From the IMG/VR virus record IMGVR_UViG_3300037504_000106, positions 1 through 37,090 of that record: a stretch of 37,090 bases of DNA; one strand, given 5' to 3'. The DNA is from a virus. Below the pieces are notes generated by a model. That model searched no databases. It was given only the letters and a program-made list of their open reading frames with translations, and was not told where the DNA came from. Of this stretch, positions 5,032-12,031 are shown piece after piece. Made by a program: the position numbers and the translations under genes. Each line of letters begins with the position of its first letter. Position 1 is the first letter of the stretch.

Positions 5032-7526
5032 GCGGTGACCTCTTCCAAATCGAATAAGGTGGGATGGTTCACCTCATCCTCTATCATGCGGAGGTAGCTC
5101 ACGCCGTCCTTGTACGATTGCTCATTGAGCTCTATACCGTAGCCACGACGACCGAGCTTTACCGCCATGTACGGTACAGTCATAAGCCCGCCGAATGGAT
5201 CAAGCACAAGCTCGCCTGGATTCGAGAACCTGTTAATAATCCGCTCGACGATGTCGAACTGTAGCGGGCAGACGTGCATCTCAAGCTCTTTTCGTGCTTG
5301 TTCACCGTTGAGCGTTCGCATCCGGTTGATGTTATCCCATACGTCCGGATGCCACGATCCAGGGGCCACGACCATGAACGAGGCCGGTAGTTTGTTCTTG
5401 ACTTCTAACGTCTTCGCGAGCTCGACATGCTCACGGTAGTTGTACACTCCACCCCTACTGTACTGCCGGTAGACTGCCTGCAAATCCGATACTGCGACGT
5501 TTTCCAGTTCATCGCCCTCGAGTAGTCGATCACCGGACGACCGCCAGAACGCGTGCGCATCGATCTGCCACTGCGCTCGCGTGTATTCAGTTTTCGTTTT
5601 CACGACCGGCTCATCCGCATAGGCACGGCTGGTATCTGTCGGCAGTTTGCGAAACAGGAGGATGTACTCTGGGCACCCTACGCCCATCTTCGTGCCGTCT
5701 TTTGTCTGCTCTGTCCATCCAAGCCGGTACGTCTGGTTGTTCTCGCGGACCACATCGGTCACGACGGTGATGCGCCCAAAGAACTGGAACCCGTGCTTGA
5801 TCATGTGTGCAGTCGTTAGGTCGCTGAATGGGTCTACCGTCGGCATCCCGGTGCCTGTTGCGTTGCCGAACAGAATCCGGTCCTTCACATGGATAGCCGC
5901 TACCCTGCCCGGCTTTAGAACCCGCATTAACTGCGGCGTGAGGTAGTCCATCTGCTCGAAAAACCGATCATTGTCACGGTTGTGTCCGAAGTCGTTGTAG
6001 GTCGGCGTGTACTCGTAGTGGTTGCTAAACGGTATCGAAGTATGGATAAGGTTAACACTGTTGGTGTCCATGCGCTCGACCTCGAATACGTTATCACTGA
6101 GCACGGCAGTCCATTTGGCGCCGTTTTGCTCATGGCGCCCGTCGACTATCGAGCGTGAAAGCTTAGCTTTGACGTCGGTCGATGCAAGCCCATGTCGCCG
6201 AACTATCTCAGTCATCTGCGACACAAGCTTGTCATGCTGCACCCACTTTGCTTTCAACGCATCGAGGATCGCCTGCTCGCTCTCGGTATGGATGATATGT
6301 ATCTCGACCTGCCCGGTTTGCAGGTATCGGTAGATGCGGTGAATAGCCTGAATCAAGTCATTGAACTTATAGTCGATGCCGAGAAATACCGCTTTCCGGC
6401 AGTGCCGCTGGAAGTTGCACCCAGAGCCGCTAATCTCCGGTTTCGTCGCGAGGTACTGGATTCGGCCATCGGCGAAGTCGATAGCATTAGCTGCCCGCTC
6501 TTCTTCATCTTGCGAGCCGTAGATAGGCTTGGCATCCGGGACCGCTTTCTTGATCGCTGCCCGCTCTGCTTCCAGGGTGTGCCAAATGATGTAGTGCTCT
6601 CCGGGGTCGCCATCGAGGATTTCGCGCATCTTCGCGACTCGCGCCGGTATGCTGTCGCGCTTCTCCCTCGCAGCATCTTTGAGCCCGGTCGCAGCGTCGC
6701 GAAACATCTTTACCTGACCATCCTGATCCTGACCCGCGGTGTTGTGGTCGACGGATACCTCATGGTAGTGGACCTGCAACGGTGGCAGGTCGTATCCGGC
6801 ATCATCGTACCCGAGGTCGCTTGGTCGCGTGATGAAAAGCGCCCATGTCGAGAGCCACAACCAAAACTCCTGCTCTTTGTGCGGGTAGATCGTCAGGTTA
6901 TTCGCCTTCGTGCTGTCCCGTTTGAAAAACCTGGTGAGTGCCTGGCCAGTGTCCATAACTCCGAGATAGCCGGCGTAGTGAATCAGCTCTTTGTATTTAT
7001 TCGGGCTGGGTGTCGCGGTGGCCACGAACCTGAACCTGGTGTGTGCAAACTTTGCGAGGAACGTTTGGTATGTCTTGGTGCCGTATCCGCGCAGGATACT
7101 TGCCTCATCCAGTGACGCCGCAACAAAATACGCCGGGTCGATGTCACCGTCCCGCACGCGCTCATAGTTAGTAATGAGTATAGGCGTATCCGTCGCTCGG
7201 ATCTCATCCATGGTGCGGACGTACTCAATCTCCACGTCCAGCAGCTTTTGACCGTCGCGCACAAACTCATGCCGGACCTCCAAGGGTGCGACAATAAGCG
7301 CTTGGCCGCCCTCGTGCTTCGTGATGAGCCTGAGGATCTCAATCTGCTGGATAGTTTTGCCAAGCCCGAACGACTCGAACAGCGCCCGCCGTCCACCCTG
7401 GACCGCCCACACCACCGCGTCTTGCTGGTGCGGTTGTAGAGCCGGGTGTATTTCGTCCCGGCTAATATTTATGCCTTGCTGGTCTGCTACGACCATCTTG
7501 CCCAATAGAAAGTCTCGATATGTCAT
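5028..7526 (-). CDS. SNF2-type helicase fused to a DNA methylase domain (832 aa)
   Basis: The N-terminal half is an SF2/SNF2 helicase. It has Q-motif region HPALQPHQQDAVVW, Walker A FGLGKT near residue 53, DEAS box near 140, ATATPS motif III near 170, and motif VI QAIHRIYR near 393. The C-terminal third is an N4/N6 methylase-like domain with a catalytic-position motif SIPF near 497 (expected form (D/N/S)PP(Y/F)) and an AdoMet-binding motif LDPFGG near 775 followed by GRRGYGIELN, in permuted order. Helicase-methylase fusions of this kind are found in phage genomes; proposed roles are modification of phage DNA or replication-linked remodelling. GGAGGG lies eight bases upstream. The variant SIPF raises doubt about catalysis. 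Confidence 0.9.
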   Translation of the reverse strand: MTYRDFLLGKMVVADQQGINISRDEIHPALQPHQQDAVVWAVQGGRRALFESFGLGKTIQQIEILRLITKHEGGQALIVAPLEVRHEFVRDGQKLLDVEIEYVRTMDEIRATDTPILITNYERVRDGDIDPAYFVAASLDEASILRGYGTKTYQTFLAKFAHTRFRFVATATPSPNKYKELIHYAGYLGVMDTGQALTRFFKRDSTKANNLTIYPHKEQEFWLWLSTWALFITRPSDLGYDDAGYDLPPLQVHYHEVSVDHNTAGQDQDGQVKMFRDAATGLKDAAREKRDSIPARVAKMREILDGDPGEHYIIWHTLEAERAAIKKAVPDAKPIYGSQDEEERAANAIDFADGRIQYLATKPEISGSGCNFQRHCRKAVFLGIDYKFNDLIQAIHRIYRYLQTGQVEIHIIHTESEQAILDALKAKWVQHDKLVSQMTEIVRRHGLASTDVKAKLSRSIVDGRHEQNGAKWTAVLSDNVFEVERMDTNSVNLIHTSIPFSNHYEYTPTYNDFGHNRDNDRFFEQMDYLTPQLMRVLKPGRVAAIHVKDRILFGNATGTGMPTVDPFSDLTTAHMIKHGFQFFGRITVVTDVVRENNQTYRLGWTEQTKDGTKMGVGCPEYILLFRKLPTDTSRAYADEPVVKTKTEYTRAQWQIDAHAFWRSSGDRLLEGDELENVAVSDLQAVYRQYSRGGVYNYREHVELAKTLEVKNKLPASFMVVAPGSWHPDVWDNINRMRTLNGEQARKELEMHVCPLQFDIVERIINRFSNPGELVLDPFGGLMTVPYMAVKLGRRGYGIELNEQSYKDGVSYLRMIEDEVNHPTLFDLEEVTA

Positions 7527-7759
7527 TAGAACAACCCTCCATCCGCTGCGTCCGATTTCCCTAAAGTTCCCTCAGACTCGCCTACTCCGATCTCCGTAAC
7601 GTCAACACGCTGCTCGATCATGTGCTGTAGCTCGCTCTCCCGGTGTGCCGCCTCCATAATCGCGAGGTAGCGCCTGCGATCGATGTGGTTTTTCCACGCC
7701 TCGATGCCTCTCGCTTCGAGGTAGTCGAGGATTTGCCGTTGTATGTCCTGCTCTCTCAC
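7526..7759 (-). CDS. Truncated VRR-NUC N-terminus joined to unrelated tail (77 aa)
   Basis: A GTG start (7759) has GGAG six bases upstream and overlaps the upstream stop as GTGA. Residues 3-30 (EQDIQRQILDYLEARGIEAW and onward to DRRRY) match the first residues of the VRR-NUC at 4729-5031, but the catalytic GAPD and EVK motifs are absent. The remaining 47 residues are charged and unrelated. It is therefore probably not a nuclease. The gene may be a duplicated, truncated copy left when the helicase-methylase gene entered, or a small protein with a new role. Confidence 0.7.
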   Translation of the reverse strand: MREQDIQRQILDYLEARGIEAWKNHIDRRRYLAIMEAAHRESELQHMIEQRVDVTEIGVGESEGTLGKSDAADGGLF

Positions 7760-8049
7760 AGCTCGCTCCGTATCGTGTCGACCAGCCTGCGCTCTCGCTC
7801 TCGGTCTTGGCCGATCGCCACGTCCGAGTTGCACCGGAGGCTGCACACGAGCCTGAGGTTGCGCGGGTCATGCAGCACCCGATCGCCGTACTTACGCCGG
7901 TTGCACCGTGACTGCGGGATGATGTGCGCGATCTGCACGTGGTCATCCCACAGCCTCATCCGTCCGTCACACGCAGCACAGCGGCCCTCTTGTCGCATCC
8001 ACAGCAGCATCGCAGCGTCGTGCATTTCCAGGCGTTCGCGCTCAGTCAT
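7756..8049 (-). CDS. HNH endonuclease, small (97 aa)
   Basis: The protein contains one HNH zinc-finger nuclease core: CAACDGRM near residue 24, AHIIPQS with the first histidine of the motif, HDPRNLRLVC, and CNSD, followed by a basic helix. It is unrelated in detail to the HNH beside the terminase. It lies in the early block between a hypothetical gene and the truncated VRR-NUC frame and could act in recombination, DNA degradation or as a free-standing homing-type enzyme. GGAGG is present somewhat far (nine bases) from the ATG, and the start overlaps the upstream frame by eight bases. Confidence 0.85.
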   Translation of the reverse strand: MTERERLEMHDAAMLLWMRQEGRCAACDGRMRLWDDHVQIAHIIPQSRCNRRKYGDRVLHDPRNLRLVCSLRCNSDVAIGQDRERERRLVDTIRSEL

Positions 8050-8431
8050 CGCTCATGCCCTCCAGGATGTCGCTGATGTTGACAAACGCCTCGTGACACC
8101 GCGCGATGGTGAGCTCGAGCAATGCCGACTCTTCGCTCGTCGAGTACGCGCCTTCGCTTTTCATAAACGCGATAGAGCCCTCCGGTTCCTCCTCGTAGGC
8201 CTCGTTGAGATCGACGAACGCACCGCGCCAGCCCGGTATTGGCGTCTCGCCGTATAGGAGCATCGCCGCAGGTATCCAGAGGCCGGTATCGTATTTGAGC
8301 TGCAGTTTCGTTCTGCGGAACGTCTGGCCGAGCGCCGGGGCGAGGCGCTGGATCATCGCGTGAACCGCGCCTTGCTGCCCGGCGGTGCGTGGCCGCTCAG
8401 TGACCACACATCCGCACTGCGGACAAATCAT
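8042..8431 (-). CDS. Hypothetical protein with N-terminal zinc knuckle (129 aa)
   Basis: ATG 8431 overlaps the stop of the Gp157-like gene as ATGA and lacks a separate ribosome site, so translation is likely coupled. The N-terminus has CPQCGC, half of a zinc ribbon, followed by an RPRTAGQQGAVHAMIQRLA helix and a mixed alpha/beta body with an acidic C-terminus. Placement after ERF and Gp157 suggests a DNA recombination or replication accessory (a NinB-like role was considered), but no diagnostic motif is seen. Function unknown. Confidence 0.75.
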   Translation of the reverse strand: MICPQCGCVVTERPRTAGQQGAVHAMIQRLAPALGQTFRRTKLQLKYDTGLWIPAAMLLYGETPIPGWRGAFVDLNEAYEEEPEGSIAFMKSEGAYSTSEESALLELTIARCHEAFVNISDILEGMSDD

Positions 8432-8925
8432 CGTACGCGTACCGACTCGTCCTGGACGAGCTCGGCCCACTCAATCGCCTCGCCCGATTTCAGCGCGTCG
8501 GCAATCCCACGCTTGTCGACCTTCGGCGGCTGCGGCAGGAGGTACTCATCCGGCACCATCGCCTCGTCAATGTTGAGCTTCAGCCGAGCCGGGTTTTTCT
8601 GTAGCGCTACGGTGAGTACTCCGTCGGATATTTTGCGCTTCCCCGCCTGCTCCATCTGTTGCTTGGCGTAGCGCTTGAGCCACGCCGCCGCGTTCTCGCG
8701 AGCACGACGCTTTTTCGCAAGGCGCCGCTCCTCCTCGCGGAGCGCCTCGATCTCAGCGTCGTAGTTGCGCAACACGCGCGCGATGCTCGTTAGCTTGGCG
8801 TCGATCTGCTCATCGACTGAGTCAATCAGCGCCTGCCGCTCTGCCTCGAGCGCCGGGTCCTCGGCCACCGCGTCCGCGTAGTCCTGTAGTTTCTGGTATG
8901 CCTCAGTGAGTTCGTAGAGGGTCAT
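8428..8925 (-). CDS. Siphovirus Gp157-like protein (165 aa)
   Basis: The protein has the layout of the Gp157 family: a start of MTLYELTEAYQKLQDYAD, a long central coiled coil of acidic and basic residues (about residues 40-90), then ERRLAKKRRARENAAAWLKRY and the beta-rich end with ISDGVLTVALQKNPARL and LPQPPKVDKRGIADALKSG. Family members are encoded next to single-strand annealing recombinases, and streptococcal examples were linked to phage-resistance phenotypes. The start has GGAG eight bases upstream and overlaps the ERF stop. Assignment is confident; its biochemical role is not settled. Confidence 0.9.
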   Translation of the reverse strand: MTLYELTEAYQKLQDYADAVAEDPALEAERQALIDSVDEQIDAKLTSIARVLRNYDAEIEALREEERRLAKKRRARENAAAWLKRYAKQQMEQAGKRKISDGVLTVALQKNPARLKLNIDEAMVPDEYLLPQPPKVDKRGIADALKSGEAIEWAELVQDESVRVR

Positions 8926-9569
8926 GATAGTAGCTCCGCCTTCGCGCTCCGTGCTCGATCGAGGATCGTCCTCAGACGGTCCACGTCCTCCATCTTCCAC
9001 GCCGCCCGCGCGTCGCTTCGATACTCCTCCTCATCCGGGAGGCCGGCGACTACGTCGTTGATAGCAGCCGCGAGCTCGCGCTTGTCCATCGTGCCGGGGT
9101 CCCTGCCGCGCAATGCCGCAGCGTCCGGAGGCGGCGTCGGCCGCTCGCGTTTCGGCGGCTCGCTCTGGCGGTGGCCGTTGTGGTTGCCGTCTGTATCATC
9201 CTCGCTCGCGATGCCAAGCACCGCCGCGAGAGCATAGCGGCGCAGGTAGGTGATAATGCTCCCTGCGACCTGCGCGTCGCTTTTGCCTTTCTCGGATTCG
9301 GGTTGCATGGTGATGCTATCGGCGATATATTCACCGCTCTCGTGCATGAGTACCGTGGTCACGCCAGCCTGACCCTGGCCGGTGGGGAGTTGGGTGACCG
9401 CGAGCTTGTGCTTTGCTAGCAATGGCCGCACCTCGTTGAGCATGTCGTTCAGCGGTGCATATCGGTTTTTTAGGAACGGGTTGACCGCTGTGTTTCGTGG
9501 GTTTTCAACCTCGCGCTCAAACGCGACGAGCGCAGGCGCTAGGTTTGCAAGGCTCTCACTGTGTTGCAT
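8922..9569 (-). CDS. erf: ERF-family single-strand annealing recombinase (215 aa)
   Basis: The N-terminal 125 residues carry the ERF domain: LANLAPALVAFEREVENP, KNRYAPLNDMLNEVRPLLAKH, a QLPTG turn, LMHESGEYI, and KSDAQVAGSIITYLRRYALAAVLGI, the typical YxRRYxLxxxLG signature. The C-terminal part is a proline-rich linker (PPKRERPTPPP) and a small helical domain. ERF proteins anneal complementary single strands and support phage recombination and circularisation of the genome. The gene sits upstream of Gp157, as is common, and overlaps its upstream neighbour by 14 bases. Confidence 0.95.
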   Translation of the reverse strand: MQHSESLANLAPALVAFEREVENPRNTAVNPFLKNRYAPLNDMLNEVRPLLAKHKLAVTQLPTGQGQAGVTTVLMHESGEYIADSITMQPESEKGKSDAQVAGSIITYLRRYALAAVLGIASEDDTDGNHNGHRQSEPPKRERPTPPPDAAALRGRDPGTMDKRELAAAINDVVAGLPDEEEYRSDARAAWKMEDVDRLRTILDRARSAKAELLS

Positions 9570-9756
9570 CGTTGCTCTCCTGTGATGCGATGTGCAGCAT
9601 CACGTCCGCCTCCTCGAGACCTGAGAGCATCCCGCGCACGTATGGACTATCCGGCGCCGTATGGCGGAGCTCCTCCATGCGCTCGATGATGTGGGTCCGC
9701 ACATCCCGCAGCGCCGCCTCGACGACCTTGTTGACAAGCTTGTTCGTGGCTGTCAT
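9556..9756 (-). CDS. Small helical protein (66 aa)
   Basis: ATG 9756 has GGGAGG eight bases upstream and overlaps the previous stop (ATGA). The product is all-helical and starts MTATNKLVNKVVEAALRDVR, with IIERMEELRHTAP and GLEEADVMLHIA. No motif or family is recognised. Its position directly before ERF suggests a recombination or early regulatory accessory, without direct evidence. Confidence 0.7.
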   Translation of the reverse strand: MTATNKLVNKVVEAALRDVRTHIIERMEELRHTAPDSPYVRGMLSGLEEADVMLHIASQESNDATQ

Positions 9757-10151
9757 TGCGTCCGCCTCCCGTAGTACTCGTCGTGCTCCTCCCGCGTGTC
9801 AAAGAGCGTCCGCTCCTGCTCCTGCACCGACTCGATCTCAGAGAGCGCCGCTTGCCAAAACACCGGAGCCTCGCGCTCGATGGCCTCGGTCACATCGATG
9901 TTGCCGAGGCTCACGCGCACGTCGTCGCCGTCAGAGTCGACGTCGAACATGACGTCAATACCTTCGAGCTCCGCGTGATAGGTTGGGAAAATTGCCGGTG
10001 TGTCGAGCTCGCCGATAGCGTAGTCGAGCAGTACCGTGCATCGACCGAGGAGCTCGGCCGTCCGCATCATGTCGGCCGCTTTGGCCCTGCGCAGTACATC
10101 GCGCACCGCGCTGACGGTCTGTAGGACCGTCAGTCTCTTTGTCTCGTCCAT
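9753..10151 (-). CDS. Hypothetical acidic early protein (132 aa), first gene after a structured leader
   Basis: The open frame extends further upstream, but ATG 10151 has GGAGG seven bases before it and the extra codons form the two arms of a strong hairpin, so this start is preferred. The protein has a helical N-terminus (LQTVSAVRDVLRRAKAADM), a beta-rich acidic middle (GIDVMFDVDSDGDDVRVSLG) and a helical, charged end. No family is recognised. It is the first gene of the ERF/Gp157 block, and its ribosome site is covered by the leader stem, suggesting translation control. Confidence 0.75.
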   Translation of the reverse strand: MDETKRLTVLQTVSAVRDVLRRAKAADMMRTAELLGRCTVLLDYAIGELDTPAIFPTYHAELEGIDVMFDVDSDGDDVRVSLGNIDVTEAIEREAPVFWQAALSEIESVQEQERTLFDTREEHDEYYGRRTQ

Positions 10152-10153
10152 CC

Positions 10154-10236
10154 TGCCCTCCGTGGGTATGGGGGAAACGCAGCAGGCGGGGCCGCTCGGG
10201 CCCCGGACCCCCTGCTGCAACCGCTGACGGAGGGCA
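10154..10236 (-). promoter_or_regulatory. Leader hairpin covering the ribosome site of the 9753-10151 gene
   Basis: A perfect 10-bp outer stem (10154-10163 with 10227-10236) contains GGAGGG, the ribosome site of the downstream gene, in its 3' arm on the transcript. Inside it are an 8-bp stem (10179-10186 with 10211-10218) and a 7-bp GC-rich apical stem (10187-10193 with 10199-10205, loop GCTCG). There is no U-run, so it is not a simple terminator. The nested pairing suggests a translational switch, bound by protein, ligand or opened by the ribosome. Pairing is seen directly; control is inferred. Confidence 0.65.
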
Positions 10237-10277
10237 GCGGAGCCGACCGGGTCACGTCCGCTCCACTGCCCTGTAAC

Positions 10278-10646
10278 TCAATTGCGATACTCCGGGCGGT
10301 GCCGGCACATGATCGCCTCGCGACGACCGCGTAACCGCGCCCGGTGCCACATAACAGCCAGAAGAAAAGCCCGGCGCGAGGAGCCGGGCATGGAAACAGG
10401 AAGGCAGGCGGGACAAGGAGGGGAACCCGCCCGGCTGTGATTGGCGCTACCTCGCATCGCGCCACTTGCGGAGGCGGGAGTCGAACCCGCGACCTCGTGG
10501 GCATGAGCCACGCGTGCTACCGCTGCACTACTCCGCGCCGATCGCGTCCGGCGCCACTCCGCCACTGCAGAGATAATGCCGCCGAGTACGAGGGCGATGA
10601 TTGAGCAGTCTATGAACGCTACGCCGGTGAGGATGCTATCGCTCAT
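10278..10646 (-). CDS. Small membrane protein, frame running through a tRNA gene (122 aa as open)
   Basis: ATG 10646 has GGAGGT six bases upstream. The first 30 residues form a membrane segment (SILTGVAFIDCSIIALVLGG and onward to AEW) followed by arginines. From about residue 37 the open frame reads through the tRNA-Met gene (10466-10537) and then the terminator, with composition typical of non-coding sequence. I take the N-terminal membrane part as a genuine translation start. The C-terminal two thirds are probably an accident of a stop-free frame, or the result of a tRNA inserting into a small holin-like gene. Confidence 0.4.
   Translation of the reverse strand: MSDSILTGVAFIDCSIIALVLGGIISAVAEWRRTRSARSSAAVARVAHAHEVAGSTPASASGAMRGSANHSRAGSPPCPACLPVSMPGSSRRAFLLAVMWHRARLRGRREAIMCRHRPEYRN
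10361..10389 (-). terminator. Rho-independent terminator after the leftward regulatory operon
   Basis: On the minus strand a 7-bp stem GCCCGGC/GCCGGGC (10389-10383 with 10375-10369, 7-base loop) is followed by TTTTCTTC. It lies downstream of the initiator-like tRNA gene and would end transcripts begun at 12974. The following block then needs its own promoter or antitermination; no clear promoter was found in 10237-10360. Confidence 0.75.
10466..10537 (-). tRNA. tRNA-Met (CAT), initiator-like
   Basis: The cloverleaf is complete: acceptor CGCGGAG against CTCCGCA, D arm GTGC/GCAC, anticodon stem CGTGG/CCACG with loop CTCATGC (anticodon CAT), and T arm GCGGG/CCCGC. Position 1 is C and position 72 is A, the mismatch that marks bacterial initiator tRNA for formylation. 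The anticodon stem has only two of the three G-C pairs usual for initiators, and base 37 is G rather than A, so it is atypical. No CCA is encoded. An elongator Met or lysidine-type Ile tRNA is less likely because of the C1-A72 mismatch. Confidence 0.9.
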
Positions 10647-10977
10647 AGCTCGACCTCCGGTCTATCTCCGCGAGCACATCGCTTCGACGCCAGCGCAACG
10701 GCTTCGGTGCACTTAGCGCCATCGAGCGCAACTGCGCATCGCGTCGCACCGTATCAACTGACACGCCGATAAGCCTCGCGGCCCCCCTCGCGTCCACCGT
10801 TTGCGGTACATCAATCGATTGCTCAAGGCTTTCCAGTCGTCTCGGTATCCGCTCTATCTCTCGCCGCATTGCCGCGAGCTCTTGCGCCATTCGCGCGTTG
10901 TCCACGCGCATCGCGTCGACGGCGCACTCGAGTCGAGCAAACTGGTCAAATGTCATCGTGTCCGCGTAGTCGCTCAT
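10636..10977 (-). CDS. Coiled-coil protein with MerR/HTH_17-like domain (113 aa)
   Basis: Residues 10-50 form a heptad coiled coil (LECAVDAMRVDNARMAQELA, then REIERIPRRLESLEQSI). Residues 58-105 form a helix-turn-helix typical of excisionase/MerR-type proteins (VDARGAARLIGVSVDTVRRD, later PKPLRWRRSDVLAEIDRR). The gene lies in the leftward regulatory operon and overlaps both neighbours. A DNA-binding regulator that dimerises through the coil is a reasonable inference; the target is unknown. Confidence 0.8.
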   Translation of the reverse strand: MSDYADTMTFDQFARLECAVDAMRVDNARMAQELAAMRREIERIPRRLESLEQSIDVPQTVDARGAARLIGVSVDTVRRDAQLRSMALSAPKPLRWRRSDVLAEIDRRSSYER

Positions 10978-11237
10978 CCTGTCACCTCATCTACCGGCAT
11001 GAGTGCCTCAATCACGAGGCACAGCAATTGACGCTGGCTGTTTATCCCGAGCTTGTTGTACGCCCTCCATGCGGCAGCGGCGACTCGCTCGCGGGTGCTG
11101 CCGATGCGCGCGGCGATATCAGTCTGCGAGAGTCCAGCGAGCATCAGGTCCACGACCTCGCGCTCGGCGTCGGTGAGTTGCTCCACACCCGGCAGGTACT
11201 CACTCGGGAGTTTGCTGGTCAGTGGGTAGACGCTCAT
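10974..11237 (-). CDS. LuxR/GerE-type helix-turn-helix protein (87 aa)
   Basis: The protein is little more than a GerE/LuxR C-terminal DNA-binding domain: LTDAEREVVDLMLAGLSQTD, then IAARIGSTRERVAAAAWRAY and the K-LGI-S-R-Q-L ending. There is no receiver or ligand domain, so it resembles stand-alone sigma-region-4-like regulators of phages. It overlaps the ParB-like gene by four bases upstream (GTGA/ATGA-type) and the next gene downstream. It probably regulates phage transcription. Confidence 0.85.
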   Translation of the reverse strand: MSVYPLTSKLPSEYLPGVEQLTDAEREVVDLMLAGLSQTDIAARIGSTRERVAAAAWRAYNKLGINSQRQLLCLVIEALMPVDEVTG

Positions 11238-12031
11238 GCAGAAGCCTCCTGATTCATACGGACCGACAGCGCCCGCAACCGCTTTATGACTGTGTTCACG
11301 ATCTCGTGCTTGACAGGGTTAGACTCAACGCCTTCCAGGACGCGATCGACATAATCAACGATGAGAAAGACCGGACGCTCTGAGGAGTCGAAGATTGGTC
11401 CGGTCACTGCTGACTTCCTCGCCGTCGGTTGCCCTTCTCGCTGAGGTTCCGGCTTGCTCGGCTCCGGCGCATCTTCCTCGGCGTCGTACCATGGCTGTTG
11501 CGCCTTTGGAGGTTCCTGCTTCCGCCCGATGTTCCTGGTCTTCATCGTGGCCGTGGTGCCGTGCTTGGTGGTGTAGGTGCGGGGCTCACTGTCGCCTGTA
11601 GACAGTGACGAACGGATACGGCTGACAAATGAGTTGTGCACCCCACACCGCCGCGCTATCTCCCTGTCGCTCCACTGCCGCCACTCTTCATCGTTGAGTA
11701 GTGCCATCACAGCCCGGCGCTTATCTGCATTCGTCCGGCGTAGGCCATGCTGAGCATTCGCCCCTACTGAGTGGAGGATTGCGTCGCGACGGGTTCCCTG
11801 GCGGATCTCCGCCTCGAGCTCGACGGTACCGATTCTCTTCGCAGCAGCGACGCGGTGGAACCCATCGGCCAGCCAGTAGTCCGATCCGTCGTAGTAGACG
11901 GTCACCGGCGGGAACGTTGCTCCCTCGGCCATCGCCTCCGCGTATTCCCGAACCACGTCCATCTTGATAGCAGCTCGCGGTTGCGTACCGCCGTCCGTTC
12001 TAATGTCGACGGCAAGGATCGTCTCGGTCAT
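11234..12031 (-). CDS. ParB-like protein without a ParA partner (265 aa)
   Basis: Residues 1-95 are a ParB/sulfiredoxin-fold domain: GTQPRAAIKMDVVREYAEAM, TFPPVTVYYDGSDYWLADG and the GFHRVAAAKR box. Residues 95-150 carry a ParB-type helix-turn-helix (WSDREIARRCGVHNSFVSRI). The rest is linker with a helical end. Chromosomal and plasmid ParB proteins bind parS and use CTP; stand-alone phage homologues act as regulators or, in phage-plasmids, in partition. No ParA-type Walker ATPase is visible in the window. It lies third in the leftward operon after a ribbon-helix-helix protein. Confidence 0.88.
   Translation of the reverse strand: MTETILAVDIRTDGGTQPRAAIKMDVVREYAEAMAEGATFPPVTVYYDGSDYWLADGFHRVAAAKRIGTVELEAEIRQGTRRDAILHSVGANAQHGLRRTNADKRRAVMALLNDEEWRQWSDREIARRCGVHNSFVSRIRSSLSTGDSEPRTYTTKHGTTATMKTRNIGRKQEPPKAQQPWYDAEEDAPEPSKPEPQREGQPTARKSAVTGPIFDSSERPVFLIVDYVDRVLEGVESNPVKHEIVNTVIKRLRALSVRMNQEASA

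Noticed and set aside
6192-7115. A 307-codon plus-strand open frame opposite the helicase-methylase gene
   Set aside because: It is a shadow of the minus-strand gene: no ribosome site, no domain, and the minus strand has full helicase motifs.
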